Shown here: positions 10,786-19,539 of the stretch, piece by piece
Numbering within the stretch: the first letter of the stretch is position 1
Layout of the letters: every line of letters begins with the position of its first letter
Assembly: GCA_021234155.1 (NCBI GenBank)
Contig: JAJEKV010000289.1
Span: forward strand, 248,001-312,000
Origin: Isoetes taiwanensis
Lineage: Eukaryota > Streptophyta > Lycopodiopsida > Isoetales > Isoetaceae
Direction of reading: 5' to 3'
Length of the DNA: 64,000 nucleotides
Notes under the pieces: model-generated
Told to the model about the DNA's origin: nothing
The model's database searches: none
What the model saw: only the letters and a program-made list of their open reading frames with translations
Program-made: the position numbers and the translations under genes

Positions 10786-11953
10786 TGTTGTCAGCTAATT
10801 CCCCAGCTTGCTGCAAATAGTGACTTTGTGTCGGTTTAGTGAACATGCCTCTACGCACAGCTGTAACCCCTTGGCAAATAGATATTGGCGTAACTGCTAC
10901 ATTGGTTGGCCAACCATACTTAAAACATGTCTCACCGTTCACATCTGTCCTCATGAACATATCCTTGTATGCAGTAGCTCTACAGTGAGTAAGTCTGAGC
11001 AGATCTTTCTTTTGCTTATGTGTAATCTCCAAGAGCAATTTGCAGTTGGTGTCATCCTCTTCCTCACAAGAGATTAGGATCCCTTGTTTGGTCATCTTGT
11101 CTGCTTCCTTTTTCCTCGAGAAGAGAGTTAAGTCGAGCTTGCCATTTGTCTTGGCAAGGTCAACGTACCACTCGGCACCCTCGTCCATTTCCTCTTCAGG
11201 GCAGGCAGGGTCAGTGGTTGCTATAAGAATCAGCCCTTCATCATCTAAGGTGAGATCATATGGTACTGCATCTGGGTCGTCTACCTTAGGTTTCTTGCCA
11301 GGAATAGAACCCGAATTATTAGGGGTTTTCTTCCTCTTGGGCACTGCAAAAGAAGATGAACATTGGGATTATTGTATTTTCCAGAACAAGAGATCACGCT
11401 TGGCGTGAATTTAAACCTAAATTAGTATAATTCACGCTTGGCGTGTTCGTAGCTCTTACTATATACCATGCTATGCGTGAATTTGAAGCTAAATTAGTAT
11501 GCATCCACATTTTAAGCTACATACCCTTTATGAATCCATATTTCTCACTATTTAACCTCATTGAACACTGCTATCTCTAACTGTCAAACCTCCAGCTCTA
11601 AATAGGTGTGTATCCCTCTGTTAAAAACCACTAAGAACTATATTCTATAAAACAGAGCAAAATTATGTCCTAAAAAGCAGACAATCAGAGCATTAATTGA
11701 AGGTAATAATTTGAATTCATGCAAGATAATAACTCAAATTCATGCAAACCATATTAACTGAAGGCAAGGAAATAACTCAAATTCATGCAATGCATAATAC
11801 TCTTCTTACAATGTGTATTCAGAAGGCAAATTAAATACCTTGAATAGGGGTTTCAACGTCCTCTGAAACTTGAGAAGAGCCGGGTTTTGAGATTCCTCTT
11901 CCACCGCTTCCTCTGCCCCGTCCGCCTCGACCTCGATTCGTTTTAGAAGACAT
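10786..11953 (-). pseudogene. N-terminal part of the ParB/methyltransferase/HAD gene (two exons)
   Basis: The start codon is at 11953-11951. Exon 1 (11953-11839) encodes 38 residues rich in Arg-Gly (TNRGRGGRGRGSGGRG), an RGG-type nucleic-acid-binding region. The donor is G|GTATTT, the intron 11838-11344, and the acceptor TTTTGCAG. Exon 2 begins at 11343 and the split Val codon joins in phase. Exon 2 starts with a basic PKRKK nuclear-localisation-like motif, then an acidic stretch, then a globular region with KYGWPTNVAVTP. It is open to GTTGCA at 10785, where the TIR transposon interrupts it; the natural continuation is at 6655. The TAA at the old end lies within the transposon. The intron holds three palindromes. 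No stop or frameshift is seen in this part. Confidence 0.65.
11395..11479. repeat. Palindrome cluster in intron 1
   Basis: Three copies of the 13-bp motif start at 11395, 11433 and 11467, again about 35 bp apart. They sit in the first intron of the ParB/methyltransferase-like gene, near its 3' splice site. Confidence 0.8.
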
Positions 11954-12345
11954 TTCCGGAGTCGCCTAGTAACAGAGTCGGAAGGTCGCTCGGATATGCA
12001 CTCGAGCTGCTCGAAGAAATAGCTTTTTCTACCTGTACGAGAAATAGTGTTTTCTACCTGCACGAGAGAAATTTGAATTTCAAGAAAACACAAAATGCAG
12101 TTTCGAAATATTCTTGACACATAAAAATAATAATGACGAAGATTCACTTTCAAAAAAAAAAAAGAACCCGTCCGCCGACTTCTTTCATTGAGTTTTTAAA
12201 AACCAATCTACCGTGTTCTTTCATTGATTACATTTATCCCGCCAAAATGTAATTGACCTAAGCTTTCTTGTAACTCGAATTTTTCCCGACCGCCTGCGTT
12301 TCCATAGCACCTGTGATTTCGAGAACTCGAATCGGCTTCTCAAGA

Positions 12346-12677
12346 ATGGCTACAGAATTCTGGTAAGCATCTCATTCCTATAGCTTGTACAATAATTTCC
12401 ATTAAAGGTGTCTGAATAGGCAATTGTCTGCAGTGTCGAAGATGAATGTTTCATGTTAACTACAAATCAGAAAAAGAAAGTAGGATTATGCAATATCGAC
12501 TCCATCGATCCGACTGCAAACTGTCATGGAATTCCGCTCGGGGATAAGTATGTCCGAGTTACAGTGATTAACTGCTGCGCTACGGATGAAGTTTTACCTC
12601 GCAGACACCCCGGTGGGGATACGGTTGGAGAAAGTGTTGGAACATTTGTTGCATGGCCAAGAAACCGCTTAAAAAAG
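12346..12677 (+). CDS. DUF8039-like domain gene fragment (plant transposon-associated)
   Basis: Exon 1 (12346-12362) gives MATEF plus two bases before a GTAAGC donor. Exon 2 (12434-12677) follows a TGCAG acceptor and keeps phase, with 81 codons, to a GTATGT donor. It reads VGLCNIDSIDPTANCHGIPLG, ending with VGTFVAWPRNRL. This pattern (a repeated 'x-G-T...PLG...V-G-D/E-x-x-G-T...WP') matches a domain seen in many plant proteins linked to CACTA-type transposons and Ulp1-like proteases. No later exon is recognisable, and the sequence beyond is repeat-like. It lies head-to-head with the ParB/methyltransferase-like gene (start at 11953), so the two could share the 12.0-12.3 kb promoter region. Family assignment is from memory of the motif. 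Confidence 0.5.
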
Positions 12678-12739
12678 GTATGTAACATGTATTACATTGT
12701 GGAAATATAGAAGTAGACAAAATTTGTTGTATTCATTGG

Positions 12740-13160
12740 AAAAAGTTTACAATTGTATATAATCTAGATAAACTGGATAAACCAGACAAAATCTGTTTGG
12801 GGTCTGGGTTCGGGAACTCCTGCAAGACAGCCCTCTGTGAGGACCCTTGGATCTAACAGGAGAATCCGGGGGGACTATGTCACGCGGGATTTGCAAGAAA
12901 AGAACAAGAAGAAGAAGAAAACGGAACAGAAAAGAACAATGAGAGGAAAATGATATGCTTCTTGATATCAATGATGAACATACATGAGCTCTCGCAATTG
13001 AGAGAAGACTGAAGAGAGACAAGACTCAAAACTCATCTAGCCCTCATATGCTAGCTCTACTCATATATATAGTACAATGGCCTTTGGCCCAATATAGACA
13101 CTCTGACTGATCTCGGTGCCGACTCGAGACCTGATTTGCAGGAATGTTGGCGGTGCCTCT
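12740..13160. other. Possible LTR fragment or 3' flank, no gene
   Basis: The stretch contains a TATATATAG box (13063-13072), a polar A-rich region and an AG-rich tract, with the layout of a copia LTR. No matching second copy exists in the window. Alternatively it is the 3' untranslated region of the minus-strand gene ending near 13199. Confidence 0.25.
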
Positions 13161-13198
13161 TGAAGTGCCTAGAATCACGCGGACGCTGACGCGGGCGG

Positions 13199-13340
13199 TG
13201 ACGGCCCCTCACTTGTCTGAGCGGCGCCTCTTGATAGGCTGCTGCTTGGTCTTCTGCGGGGCCTTGGATGGCTGACCCGTGGTTGACTGCGGATCCTTGA
13301 GCTTGACCTGGTCCGTCGTATGCATGAATAGTCCTGTACC
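13199..13340 (-). CDS. Possible basic C-terminal exon
   Basis: After an acceptor-like CTGGTACAG (near 13340), one minus-strand frame reads through TTGQPSKAPQKTKQQP and ends with KRRRSDK then stop (near 13199). This looks like a C-terminal nuclear-localisation tail. It may belong to the coiled-coil gene upstream, but I could not find a donor in that gene that joins in phase. Confidence 0.3.
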
Positions 13341-13388
13341 AGGAGGCACAGGACTAACAAAATCCCAGACTACTGTTTTAAGCCCAGT

Positions 13389-13982
13389 CTACTGAGTAGC
13401 TGGGCTATCGATACTCCCATTTCCATTCCAGGGCATAGTGAATGGATCAGGTAAAACCCCAGCAAAAACCCCAGGCTCTAGCTCCACCTCCCCCGCCTGC
13501 TCCACCTGCTCCTGCTCCAATGCATCATATACCGCCTGCGGTAGTGGTTCCATTGGTTGAGCCAGTGCATCGTATGCCGCCTGCGGTAGTGGTTCGTGTT
13601 GGGGCATCCGGGCATAGAGGCTAGCCACTAAGAAACGCAGCTCCTCATTTTGAATCTCGAGCTGACGATTGCGAGATTCACTCTCGATCAATGCGTGTAC
13701 TGCTTGATCGAAGTGATCAGATAAGAGGGCCAGCCTCCGTGCGATTGCAAGGGCCTCAGAGCCCAGATTTATCATTGCCCTGCGCTCTGCTGCCATCATC
13801 ATTACTTGATCCAAGTACTGCAGTGGTTGCAAGACTGGTGCTCCAGCCGGACTGGTGCTCGGCTGCGGTTCAACCGGACTAGAGATTGGAGCCGAAACTG
13901 GAGCTGGGCTGTGTGATTGCTGCCCCAAATGTAATTCCAATGAATCTTCATCACCAACCGGGTGATTAATGTAACTTGGCAT
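13389..13982 (-). CDS. Hypothetical coiled-coil protein of the palindrome locus
   Basis: An open frame of about 197 codons starts MPSYINHP. It has a Pro/Ser-rich N-terminal 60 residues, then a helical region (residues ~65-130) with heptad-like leucines (LALLSDHFDQ, IQNEELRFLVASLY). A duplicated ~20-residue unit with PLPQAAYDALAQP and PLPQAVYDALEQE follows. It ends with a short acidic, then Gly/Asn-rich tail. I recognise no family. An AG sits directly before the ATG (13983-13984), so the true start may be in an upstream exon. The 13-bp palindromes begin 35 bp upstream. Strand, spacing and palindromes tie it to the ParB/methyltransferase-like gene. Confidence 0.5.
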   Translation of the reverse strand: MPSYINHPVGDEDSLELHLGQQSHSPAPVSAPISSPVEPQPSTSPAGAPVLQPLQYLDQVMMMAAERRAMINLGSEALAIARRLALLSDHFDQAVHALIESESRNRQLEIQNEELRFLVASLYARMPQHEPLPQAAYDALAQPMEPLPQAVYDALEQEQVEQAGEVELEPGVFAGVLPDPFTMPWNGNGSIDSPATQ

Positions 13983-14016
13983 CTATCAATAGGAAGTGAG
14001 CGGAGTATCAGTATTC

Positions 14017-14356
14017 ACGCCTGGCGTGTTATATTTATTTATTTATAAACTTAGAAACTAAGAGACACGCCTGGCGTGTTTAACTTAAAAGTTGAAACTA
14101 GGGATAAAATTGTTTGCATGCTCAGCGTGTAAACTGCTATATAGGAAAAACTATACACGCTCGGCGTTCATTGAGCAGAGAGGGAGAAAAAAAAAAAAAC
14201 CTGTACAGATAGATAAGTAAATAGATAAAGGTGCCTGGCCTTTATCTATTTACTTATCTATCTGTACAGGTTTTTTTTTTCTCCCTCTCTGCTGAATGAA
14301 CGCCGAGCGTGTATTCATATTCAAGGCTAAGGTTAGCATGGAACACGCTTAGCGTG
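14017..14356. repeat. Palindrome cluster upstream of the coiled-coil gene
   Basis: Six copies of the CACGCYWGGCGTG motif start at 14017, 14066, 14117, 14156, 14299 and 14344. Two of them (14156 and 14299) form the outer ends of a long hairpin. Confidence 0.8.
14153..14314. repeat. 162-bp near-perfect hairpin bounded by the 13-bp motif
   Basis: The two arms, about 75 bp each, pair almost perfectly around a loop of a few bases near 14233. Each arm runs from the palindrome motif through an AG-rich block, an A/T run and a GATAGATAAGTAAATAG-like block. Arms this similar imply recent origin as a foldback element, or active use as a structured RNA. It could yield small RNAs if transcribed. Confidence 0.85.
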
Positions 14357-14469
14357 TTTCAAATGTTATCTTTGAGATTTTTCTAATGCTTTCTACTACA
14401 CTTATTCATAATAGAAACTTGCATGCAATAGCATGATTAATTCATGAAGAGAAACTCAAGAATTTACTC

Positions 14470-14575
14470 GAAACAAAAAGAAGCAGATGAAGTTTATAAA
14501 AAACTATTCTGGTTTTCATAAACATCATCTGCTTCCTCTGCCTCGAGCAAATGCAAAAGCTTGTTTTCTTGAATT
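14470..14575. repeat. Second, miRNA-precursor-like foldback
   Basis: GAAGCAGATGAAGTTTAT (about 14480-14497) pairs with the complement of ATAAACATCATCTGCTTC (about 14519-14536) with one mismatch. The stem is extended outward by CTCGA/TCGAG and CAAGAA/TTCTTG matches. Size and mismatch pattern resemble a plant microRNA precursor, but no expression evidence is available. Confidence 0.5.
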
Positions 14576-14589
14576 AAACATGTCATTGA

Positions 14590-14932
14590 GATGCAGCTTA
14601 AAACTAAATGAAAACTAACCTTGAGTTCTGAGTTCTGATTTTGGATTTAATTCCGAGGCTTTCAGTTTCGCAGACCTTAGTCCTCTGCTTTTGGTTTTAA
14701 TTCTGAGCCTCCGATGTCCTCTGCTACAGATGCTACAGAACAAAAGGCGGAGTCTTTTAGTAAGTTAGGAATTGCCGAAACCAAACATCTAACATTGCTG
14801 AAAATAAATCTACTCACCAAGATTTTAGGAGGGCGGATCCAAACACACGCCAGAAGTTTAAACCGCAAGAAATCGTATGAAGGAAGGAAGAAAATGTAGG
14901 AACTTTGAGAGCGTGAAATGGATTTATATAGG
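14590..14932 (-). CDS. Promoter and short exons of a small gene in the palindrome locus
   Basis: A TATA box (CCTATATAAATCC on the minus strand, 14932-14920) precedes an apparent leader exon that ends CTTG|GTGAGT near 14818. A second exon (about 14725-14600) is open in one frame as a basic, Lys/Arg/Ser-rich peptide (RLRIKTKSRGLRSAKLKASE) and ends CAAG|GTTAGT. No clear ATG was found, so it could be the 5' part of the coiled-coil gene at 13389-13982, or a decayed gene. Its promoter is a duplicate of that at 16064-16141. Confidence 0.35.
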
Positions 14933-14991
14933 CATAATTAGAAATAAGTTAGCGTGAATAATTGATTGCTTGAATTAACACGCCTGGCGTA
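14909..14991 (-). promoter_or_regulatory. Promoter block, copy 1 (TATA box plus palindrome)
   Basis: About 80 bp is shared with 16064-16141. It holds GGATTTATATAGG (plus strand), an AGCGTGAATAATTGATTG block and one 13-bp palindrome about 45 bp upstream of the TATA box. Orientation drives the minus strand. Confidence 0.55.
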
Positions 14992-15573
14992 CGGTCTTCC
15001 CGCCAGACATGACATGTATATGGTATATATGGAGAATATTGCATTTTATGCAATAAATTCTCACGACATTTTATTCCATTTCGAAAAAATAGAATTTAGA
15101 AATTTTATATAGGCTAAATTAAAAATGATTTTAAAGGCAAAATTATCAAGGCTAAAGACTTGTAGGGTTGGGGACTTGTTTTAGGTCGTATAGGAAAATT
15201 TTCTATGGTTACTGTGATGAATCAGAGATTTCTCATGTGGTTGATTTATAGTGTTCCCGAGACTTTGTTGAGACAAATGCAGAGACAAAATTTTAGAGAA
15301 AACAGCTTAGAGACAAAATAATTGGAGAAAACAGTTGGATTTCATTCAAATAATTTTATGTACGTAAAAAAGCTGTTAGAAGAATTTGTTTGAAGAAAAT
15401 TTTATGAAGAAAACTGTTTGATTTCATTCATAAGAGTTATATGTACAGATGCCCGAAGGCTTGTAAGCAGCTGCCCGAAGGCTTTTCACAAAATTACAGA
15501 AAAAAAATGCCCGGAGGCGTGTCCAAAACTTCTGTAAGAAACCAAAAAAAAAAGGGGCCGCCTGGGATCTGCA

Positions 15574-15990
15574 TCATTGATCTTCCACGTCTGCAACAAA
15601 GAAGAAAGAAAGGTGTTAGAAAAGAAAGAAAGGTGCAAAAAAAAAAATATATATATATAAAAGCAGACATGCAAACCTGGTTCATCTCTCAACCATTCTA
15701 AAAATTGGTCGAATTGTCGACCTTCTTCCGAATCTTCTTCCTCCGCCTCCTCCTCCTCCTCCGACTCTTCAGAGATTTCATTCTCTATTTCAGGGTCAAG
15801 CCAACCCTGAAGCAGAGCGGTCATGTATTCTTGAGAGGACAACTCCTCCTCTTCCTCCAACTCCTCCTCTTCCTCCTCTCCATCAGAGGAGGAATCAGAG
15901 GAGAATTAGGAAAGAAAATCTATTTGGGGGGGGGGGATGAGGGGGTTCTTCAACCCCGACATCTCTTTGAGGAGACCTCGGGTTCTTCAT
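15574..15990 (-). pseudogene. Small acidic protein gene of the palindrome locus
   Basis: The start is at 15990 (MKNPRSPQRDVGVEEP), about 85 bp downstream of a TATA box. A run of 11 C (15926-15936 as G) and an in-frame TAA just after it break the frame. Beyond, a Glu/Ser-rich region (SSSDGEEEEEE, then SQEYMTALLQGWLDPEIENE) continues to EWLRDEP. The donor is CCAG|GTTTGC (exon end 15677), the intron 86 bp, the acceptor TTTGTTGCAG, and the final exon (15590-15574) adds four residues and TGA in phase. About 110-120 residues if intact. The composition suggests an acidic nuclear or chaperone-like factor. I recognise no family. Tandem GAG-type codons make it prone to slippage. Confidence 0.45.
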
Positions 15991-16063
15991 GAAGGTCGGC
16001 CGAGGTCAACGCTTCATAGCGGGAAAAAAAAAAAAAAAAATTGGACAGAATGGAGGTCTTGAG

Positions 16064-16141
16064 AGCGTGAACCGGATTTATATAGGGTTAATTAGAAATT
16101 AGCGTGAATAATTGATTGCCTCAAATAACACGCTAGGCGCA
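16064..16141 (-). promoter_or_regulatory. Promoter block, copy 2
   Basis: This is nearly identical to 14909-14991, with the TATA box at 16086-16074 on the minus strand and the palindrome copy at 16129-16141. It sits just upstream of the small acidic gene. A further degenerate palindrome lies at 16197-16209. Confidence 0.55.
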
Positions 16142-16224
16142 TTTAAATTCCCATGACTATATCATCTAGGGTATATTATTATGGATAATAAATTCTCACG
16201 CCTATCGAGTTTATATATGTCTTT

Positions 16225-16270
16225 TTCAGTAATCATATATCCAAATTTTCGATAATTAAAATTTGGATAT
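16225..16270. repeat. AT-rich 15-bp inverted repeat
   Basis: ATATATCCAAATTTT pairs with AAAATTTGGATATAT across an 8-bp loop. It lies near the right limit of palindrome-bearing sequence and might mark the end of the locus, but no partner near 2.6 kb was recognised. Confidence 0.4.
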
Positions 16271-16531
16271 ATTTATATAAATGTCATTTCCTTGTTGTTG
16301 CCACGAAAATTCTTGTTTTAAATGATTTCGTTTACACCCATTGTTATAATTATATTCAACCTATTTCCAAGGAATTTCTTGCTTTTAAAAAAATTTGATT
16401 TACCTCTACATATTCCATAAAAATGTGCATTACTTTTTTTTTATCTTATGGTGTAATAATTTTTTCCTACTCATTGACTAAAAAGGGTGCAATTTGCCTA
16501 GGTCAATGGTGCCTCTCCAACTCAAGATGGT

Positions 16532-19380
16532 GTGCAACATATTGAAAAGAACAATATCAATGAAAAACCAACTCCTAGCAAGAATGTTGAAGAAAAACAA
16601 TTAGTCCTCTATAGTAGGGTGCAATGGAGGAACAAGAAGGTGAGAATCATGCACAAGTGCAACAAGGAAATAGTAGGCCAAGGAGTCATTGTGCTAGCAG
16701 ATCCTGGTCAAGCTGTTAATGATGAAAGGCTAGGGGAAGACAATATTGGTATTGCAATTTCGATGTTGGAAGACAACTGGAAAGGTAAAGGTTTGGGTGA
16801 CAAGGAATGTTTTGGTTGTGTCAAGCAATTGGAGGTTCCTTGCATCATGGCATGGCCTATAAGTAGTGTTCAATTTGTGGAGGATTATATTTTTCCAGAG
16901 CCTGAGGTTGTTGGGGACAATGATTGTCTTGATATTGATCCATTGGCAGTTGGAGAAGTATCAGTTGCCAGATATTATCCTAGCAAAAGAGCCAAGTTGA
17001 TTAGTGACACCAAACGTGAGACAATGGTGAAGGTTAGGGGCTCAGATTGTTGTTGGAGTGCTTGTATGCAATTCTTTACAATAGAACAATTGGTGGAAGC
17101 AAGAGCCACTTTTCAAGAGTACACTGTTGATGAGAGGAGGACCTACATGTACACAATCTTCGAGCATGCACTTCAGGATGAAAGAAACCCAAACAGAAAA
17201 AGATACCCTTTGCTAGGCAAATGGATATGTGCAAAAGCATGGCAGAAAATCCATGCAATTCCAACTTCTTCATGGCATAATTGGCAAAAAAAACAGGCAG
17301 AGGGGAACAGGATTGCTTTACATGGAAATAATGGTTTGTTGAGACCAACAGCTAGGACCTTGGCTGCCAGGGAGATATTTGAAAAATATATTGATTTCAA
17401 TGCAGAGTCTATGTCACACAAAAGCAGAAGGGATGAAAAGGGAAGACAGTTGTTGAGAAAAGGTTGCCATCACATTGTACTCAAAAGAGTATTTTGAAAG
17501 AAGTGAATTCCCTACTTCGAGAATTGGGAATTCTTCCAATATCCCAACCTAGCTTTAGTAGGTTATGGAAGAAGCATTTCAATCATGTCACCATAGCAAC
17601 TTCAAACAACTTTGCAAAGTGCAATTTATGTGCTAAGTTGAAGGAGACTCTTGATAAGACTGTGCAACCTAGTCAAAGCGCTAGGATAAGGGAGCATATG
17701 AAGGACCATATGACTGACCAACTATCATGTAGATCATGTTATTGGATGTGGAGGACTTTATCTGCATTGGAACCCAATAACTATTTATGTATTATACATG
17801 ACAAGATGGACCAGCAAAAGACTTGTCTTCCACAATTCAAGTACATACCAAAGTCATGTGGAAGATCATACCCTTTCTGGATCTCAATGACTGGGGCAAT
17901 CTTGCATGGGCGGGACTCAAACCTACTATGGCCATTTTAGTTTGGAGTTGTGGAGTGATGGTCCAGATTTTTTCATATTGGGAGTATCATGAGGTGTTTG
18001 AGAAACTATGAAAATGGATACAATGGTTACCTCCGAGGACCCTACTGACTAGCCGGGCACACTACATAGAGCATTGTTAGATGGAAACCCTAACAATATT
18101 GAAAAGTTCAGCAAGGCAAGGTTTAGGAAGCATGGGTTTAATGAACATGTTGGAGCTTCAACTTCACGTGCTAGACCTCAAGATCTACCCAAAAGGTTTC
18201 TCTTGCAACTTGATAATTGTGCTGGCCAAAATAAGAACAGGTGGATGTTTTCTTTCCTTTCCTACTTAACAGCTGTGGGGATATTTGAAAGAGTTAATTT
18301 AGGGTTTCTTCTTATGCCCGGGCATACCCATGAGGATGTGGATGCATTATTTGGCCAAAATAGTTGTATACTGAAGCAGCAGACGGTGACCAACTTTCCT
18401 AGGCTAATGGAAATCTTGCATGAATCTACTCCAAACCCTATAGCTTCTCTCATAGAAGAAGTGCTCGATTGGAAGAGCTTTGTGGATGGTTATACATTGG
18501 ATCTTGAAGGTCATTCCAGGCATCTGCAGTTCACTTTTTGGGTGAGAGATGAGATTCCAATCTTCCAATGGAAGATGAGACCTTCAGAGGATGAGTGGAG
18601 AGGAGGGGAGGAAATATGGCGTAGAGATGAGAATGGCAAGCCTATGATACCTCCAGGTCAACCAAAAGCTCTAAAACCTACTGAAGAAGTGAAGCAATTG
18701 GGATTGACTAAGGAAGGAATCCAGGACTATATAAAGCATTGGCAAACCAATCCAGATGACACCAACCGTGCCTTGATGGCTTACTGGAAGAAGGTGATTA
18801 ACCTATTGGGGGAGATAGACACATCCTCATATGAATTGAAAGAAGGGTGGTTGCCTAACACTAGGTGGAAGACCTTAGCAGGTGCTGAGGATGTTGATGA
18901 CACTGTAAGTAGCATTCGCAAGCAATATGCTCCTCCTCCTTCTGACAAACACTATGTTGGTCCTAAGAACAATAGGCCAAAGTTTCTAGGCATGGATGCT
19001 TATGAACCTTCCACTGACTTGGAATGCCACCAATTTGTGGTAGTAAAGCCAGCAGATTTAGATACATATCCAGTGTGGTTGGGGTTCACTATCTCTGATA
19101 TTTACAAAGAAGAAGGTAATATTAACTTCAACTATGTGCGGGTGGAATGGTGGTGTCCAGTGCATCAGTTGACCAACGATCAGATAAAGAAAGGTACTCA
19201 GATTGTTGGACAAAGAGATGGAGGAGAAATCCGAGTGATCCTGATCTTTGGCTAGACTATGAAAGTGTTTTGTACTCATTGACTCCAAACACTATTCCAG
19301 CTAGAAATGCGAGAATTACAATACCTCGGGATGTCAGGAAGAAGGCTATGATATCATTGGGGGTGCTTGAAGAAAGTTGA
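16532..19380 (+). pseudogene. DUF7869-type transposase-like gene, frameshifted
   Basis: Three overlapping reading frames form one protein-like series: 16532-17470, 17464-17940 and 18074-19240, with a C-terminal piece at 19200-19380. The N-terminal part carries LLGKWICAKAWQKIHAIP, a helical DNA-binding-like region of such proteins. The second frame has a zinc-binding-looking CNLCAKLKET. The third holds FLLQLDNCAGQNKNRWMF and GFLLMPGHTHEDVDALFG, the two hallmark motifs (DN...GQNKN and GHT-x-x-D...FG) of an RNase H-like domain found in many eukaryotic repetitive genes. Frameshifts fall near 17465, 17930-18070 and 19200, so the copy is inactive. Function as a transposase is inferred from its repetitive nature and metal-binding-like acidic residues, not demonstrated here. 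Confidence 0.65.
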
Positions 19381-19539
19381 ATACGTTTTTATGATATGGT
19401 GCTATATTGTGAAATATTGACTATTTTGTAAATAACATGATATTACGTTTTCATAATTTTGAGGTGAAATGTGTGAATTTGAATATGCTACTAAAAACAT
19501 GCAATATGAAATTTGTCCCAAAATTAAGACATAATTCCA

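Noticed and set aside
6656-10787. Helitron or canonical CACTA/Mutator identity for the 4.1-kb element
   Set aside because: It has inverted repeats and a 5-bp duplication, unlike Helitrons. It lacks CACTA ends with 3-bp duplications and the 8-9 bp duplications of Mutator. No transposase is visible to settle the class.
13199-13982. Confident two-exon gene joining the coiled-coil ORF to the basic tail
   Set aside because: No GT donor before the stop at 13389 joins the basic exon in phase, so the two are listed separately.
3533-16209. Palindrome clusters as a CRISPR array
   Set aside because: Repeats are 13 bp, mostly dispersed, lack unique uniform spacers, and sit in introns of a plant genome.
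2841-16210. Endogenous giant-virus (NCLDV) insertion
   Set aside because: Genes are spliced with normal GT/AG introns and plant-like TATA promoters. No viral hallmark gene (capsid, packaging ATPase, viral polymerase) was seen. Intergenic palindromes alone are not enough.
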